Below, piece after piece: positions 14,445-15,960 of a stretch of 15,960 nucleotides of DNA; positions within the stretch are counted from its first letter, which is position 1, and each line of letters opens with the position of its first letter. Under the pieces are notes generated by a model, which was not told the DNA's origin, did not search any database, and saw only the letters and a list, made by a program, of their open reading frames with translations. The stretch lies in assembly GCA_035938395.1 (NCBI GenBank), contig DASZGY010000017.1, forward strand, positions 1 to 15,960. The letters run 5' to 3'. A program made the translations under genes and the position numbers. The DNA comes from JALZAA01 sp035938395. GTDB taxonomy: Bacteria > Actinomycetota > Acidimicrobiia > IMCC26256 > JACDBD01.

Positions 14445-15515
14445 ATGGCCAGGCGAGTCGTGGTCTGGGGCACCGGCTTCGTCGGCAGGATGGTGATCCC
14501 CGAGATCCTCCGGCACCCGGCGTTCGAGCTCGTGGGCGTCGGCGTCAGCAACCCGGCGAAGGTGGGAAAGGACGTCGGGGAGATCTGCGGTCTCGATCCC
14601 ATCGGCCTGGCGGCCACCGACGACCTCCAGGCCCTCGTCGATGTGGAGCCCGATGCCCTCGTCCACTACGGGCCGACGGCGGCACACCCCATCGACAACA
14701 TCCGGGACGTCGGCGCCTTCCTTCGTGCCGGCATCGACGTGTGCTCGACGGCGATGACGCCGTGGGTCTGGCCGGCGATGACGCTCAACCCACCGGACTG
14801 GATCGCTCCGATCACCGAGGCCTGCGAGGCGGGTGGCGCGTCGTGCTTCACCACGGGGATCGATCCCGGCTTCGCCAACGACCTCTTTCCCTTGACGCTC
14901 ATGGGGCTGTGTGCCGAGGTACGCGTGGTGCGAGCGCTCGAGATCCTCGACTACACCAACTACGAGGGTGACTACGAGGACGAGATGGGCATCGGGCGTC
15001 CCCCCGAGTACCGGGCGATGCTCGAGCATCCGGAGATCCTCATCATGGCGTGGGGCGCGACGGTGCCGATGATGGCGCACGCCGTCGGCATGGAGCTCGA
15101 CGAGATCATCACCACATGGGACAAGTGGGTCACCGACGAAGACATCAAGACGGCGAAGGGCATGATCCAGCCTGGTGAGGTCGCTGCCATCAACTTCACG
15201 ATCAACGGCGTCTACAACGGCGAGACCCGCATCCAGCTGGAGCACGTGAACCGCGTCGGCACCAACAGCGCGCCCGACTGGCGTCGCGGCACGCAGGACG
15301 ACGTCTACCGGGTCGAGATCGAAGGAACGCCGTCGATCACCCAGGAGACCGCCTTCCGCTTCACCGACGGCAGCGGTCGGGACGCGGCCGCCGCCGGTTG
15401 CCTCGCGACAGGTCTCCGGGCCCTCAATGCCGTCCCCGCGGTCAACGACCTGGCGCCCGGTTGGGTGACTCCGCTCGACCTGCCACTGATCCCCGGAGTG
15501 GGCACCATTCGTTGA
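14445..15515 (+). CDS. Dihydrodipicolinate-reductase-like NAD(P)-dependent oxidoreductase
   Basis: A 356-residue protein with an N-terminal Rossmann fold, VVVWGTGFVGRMV at 5-17 with the GxGxxG glycines 9, 11 and 14, followed by EILRHPAFELVGVGVSN. A DapB-like central part follows, with ICSTAM-type and TTGIDPGFANDLFP segments. It is longer than true DapB (about 245-270 residues) and resembles the actinobacterial family of DapB-like or 2,4-diaminopentanoate-dehydrogenase-like proteins, whose substrates are mostly unknown. It is therefore unlikely to be the lysine biosynthesis enzyme. Start ATG lies four bases after AGAGGAG. It is divergent from lon, and a multicopper oxidase gene starts 13 bases after its stop, so the two may be co-transcribed. 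Confidence 0.8.
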   Translation: MARRVVVWGTGFVGRMVIPEILRHPAFELVGVGVSNPAKVGKDVGEICGLDPIGLAATDDLQALVDVEPDALVHYGPTAAHPIDNIRDVGAFLRAGIDVCSTAMTPWVWPAMTLNPPDWIAPITEACEAGGASCFTTGIDPGFANDLFPLTLMGLCAEVRVVRALEILDYTNYEGDYEDEMGIGRPPEYRAMLEHPEILIMAWGATVPMMAHAVGMELDEIITTWDKWVTDEDIKTAKGMIQPGEVAAINFTINGVYNGETRIQLEHVNRVGTNSAPDWRRGTQDDVYRVEIEGTPSITQETAFRFTDGSGRDAAAAGCLATGLRALNAVPAVNDLAPGWVTPLDLPLIPGVGTIR

Positions 15516-15528
15516 CCGAAGGGCTCGC

Positions 15529-15960
15529 ATGAGCGTGCTGCCTCCTCACCCGCTTTCTCCGTTTGTGGACGAGCTCCCGATTCCGGCTCGGCACGTGGTC
15601 ACGGAACCGGCCCGGCTGACCGTCCCCCTCCAGACTGCGTTGCACCGATTCCATCGTGATCTCCCCGCGTCTCGGGTGTGGACGTATGACGGTCACGTCC
15701 CCGGTCCCACAATCGAGGTGCGTCGCGGGGTGCCGTTGGAGGTGCTGTGGGCCAACCGCCTCGAGGGCACGCTGCCCGTCTTGGTCACCGTCGCGCCCAC
15801 GCACGCGACCGATGGCGTACCGGTCCAGTGCCTTGCGGGTCGGAGCGGAGGCGAGCCGAACGCGGCGGCCGGGGCGCTGTCGGGCTACTCGGTCGTGCAC
15901 CTCCACGGTGCCATCACCCCCGCTTCCAGCGACGGCTGGGCGGAGAACGTCGACGCTCCC
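15529..15960 (+). CDS. Multicopper oxidase (bilirubin oxidase/phenoxazinone synthase-like), N-terminal part, cut by window edge
   Basis: The first 144 residues are present and the frame is open to the right edge. VWTYDGHVPGPTIEVRRG followed by EVLWANRL is the opening of the first cupredoxin domain. VVHLHGAITPASSDGWAEN near the end carries the HxH copper ligands of the trinuclear site, with the insertion between these motifs typical of the CotA/bilirubin oxidase/phenoxazinone synthase group. No signal peptide is seen; the N-terminus is PPHPLSPFVDELPIPARHVV, so a cytoplasmic enzyme is likely. Start ATG at 15529 follows GAAGGG by six bases. Family knowledge: these enzymes oxidise phenols, aminophenols, bilirubin or metals using O2. 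The remaining copper motifs lie outside the window. Confidence 0.85.
   Translation, partial: MSVLPPHPLSPFVDELPIPARHVVTEPARLTVPLQTALHRFHRDLPASRVWTYDGHVPGPTIEVRRGVPLEVLWANRLEGTLPVLVTVAPTHATDGVPVQCLAGRSGGEPNAAAGALSGYSVVHLHGAITPASSDGWAENVDAP

Noticed and set aside
1..15960. Mobile elements, CRISPR arrays, tRNA or rRNA genes, prophage
   Set aside because: No transposase, integrase, phage gene, regular spaced repeats or recognisable RNA gene was found on either strand by eye.

Overview
The window is dense, high-GC bacterial DNA with GTG and TTG starts, few intergenic bases and many stop/start overlaps. The gene set fits an aerobic, organic-acid- or lipid-degrading actinobacterium: a tandem class III CoA-transferase, a DUF35/thiolase-like pair, FCD-type GntR and RpiR regulators, a Lon protease and a DapB-like reductase. 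I place it in Actinomycetota with moderate confidence and cannot name a genus. No RNA genes, insertion sequences, CRISPR arrays or phage genes were seen, and no gene-free stretch exceeds about 130 bases.

Region 1 (1-4348, minus strand) holds an RpiR/SIS regulator, then a three-gene catabolic operon: an 812-residue protein made of two CaiB/BaiF CoA-transferase domains, a zinc-ribbon/OB-fold DUF35 protein, and a thiolase-superfamily protein cut by the left edge. The last three overlap at their stop/start codons. Region 2 (4411-5354, plus) holds a seven-helix membrane protein with two ExxE motifs resembling the iron permease FTR1, and an overlapping 68-residue membrane protein. It diverges from the RpiR gene across a short region with two dyads 30 bp apart.

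Region 3 (5450-11968, plus) looks like one regulon: a GntR/FCD regulator, a secreted solute-binding protein, a fused two-domain ABC permease, an ABC ATPase, an AtuA-like protein (DUF1446) and a DUF4387 protein. The last four genes overlap by 8-11 bases. A perfect 18-bp palindrome lies just before the GntR gene. A 10/12 match to its core lies just upstream of the CoA-transferase operon in region 1. My inference is that one GntR repressor controls both uptake (ABC importer), an unknown conversion (AtuA/DUF4387), and CoA activation and C-C bond cleavage (CoA-transferase, thiolase/DUF35) of one carboxylic-acid-like substrate whose identity cannot be read from the sequence.

Region 4 (11979-15960) holds a complete Lon protease on the minus strand, converging on the DUF4387 gene with a 10-base gap. 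Divergent from Lon are a dihydrodipicolinate-reductase-like oxidoreductase and, 13 bases later, the start of a multicopper oxidase cut by the right edge.
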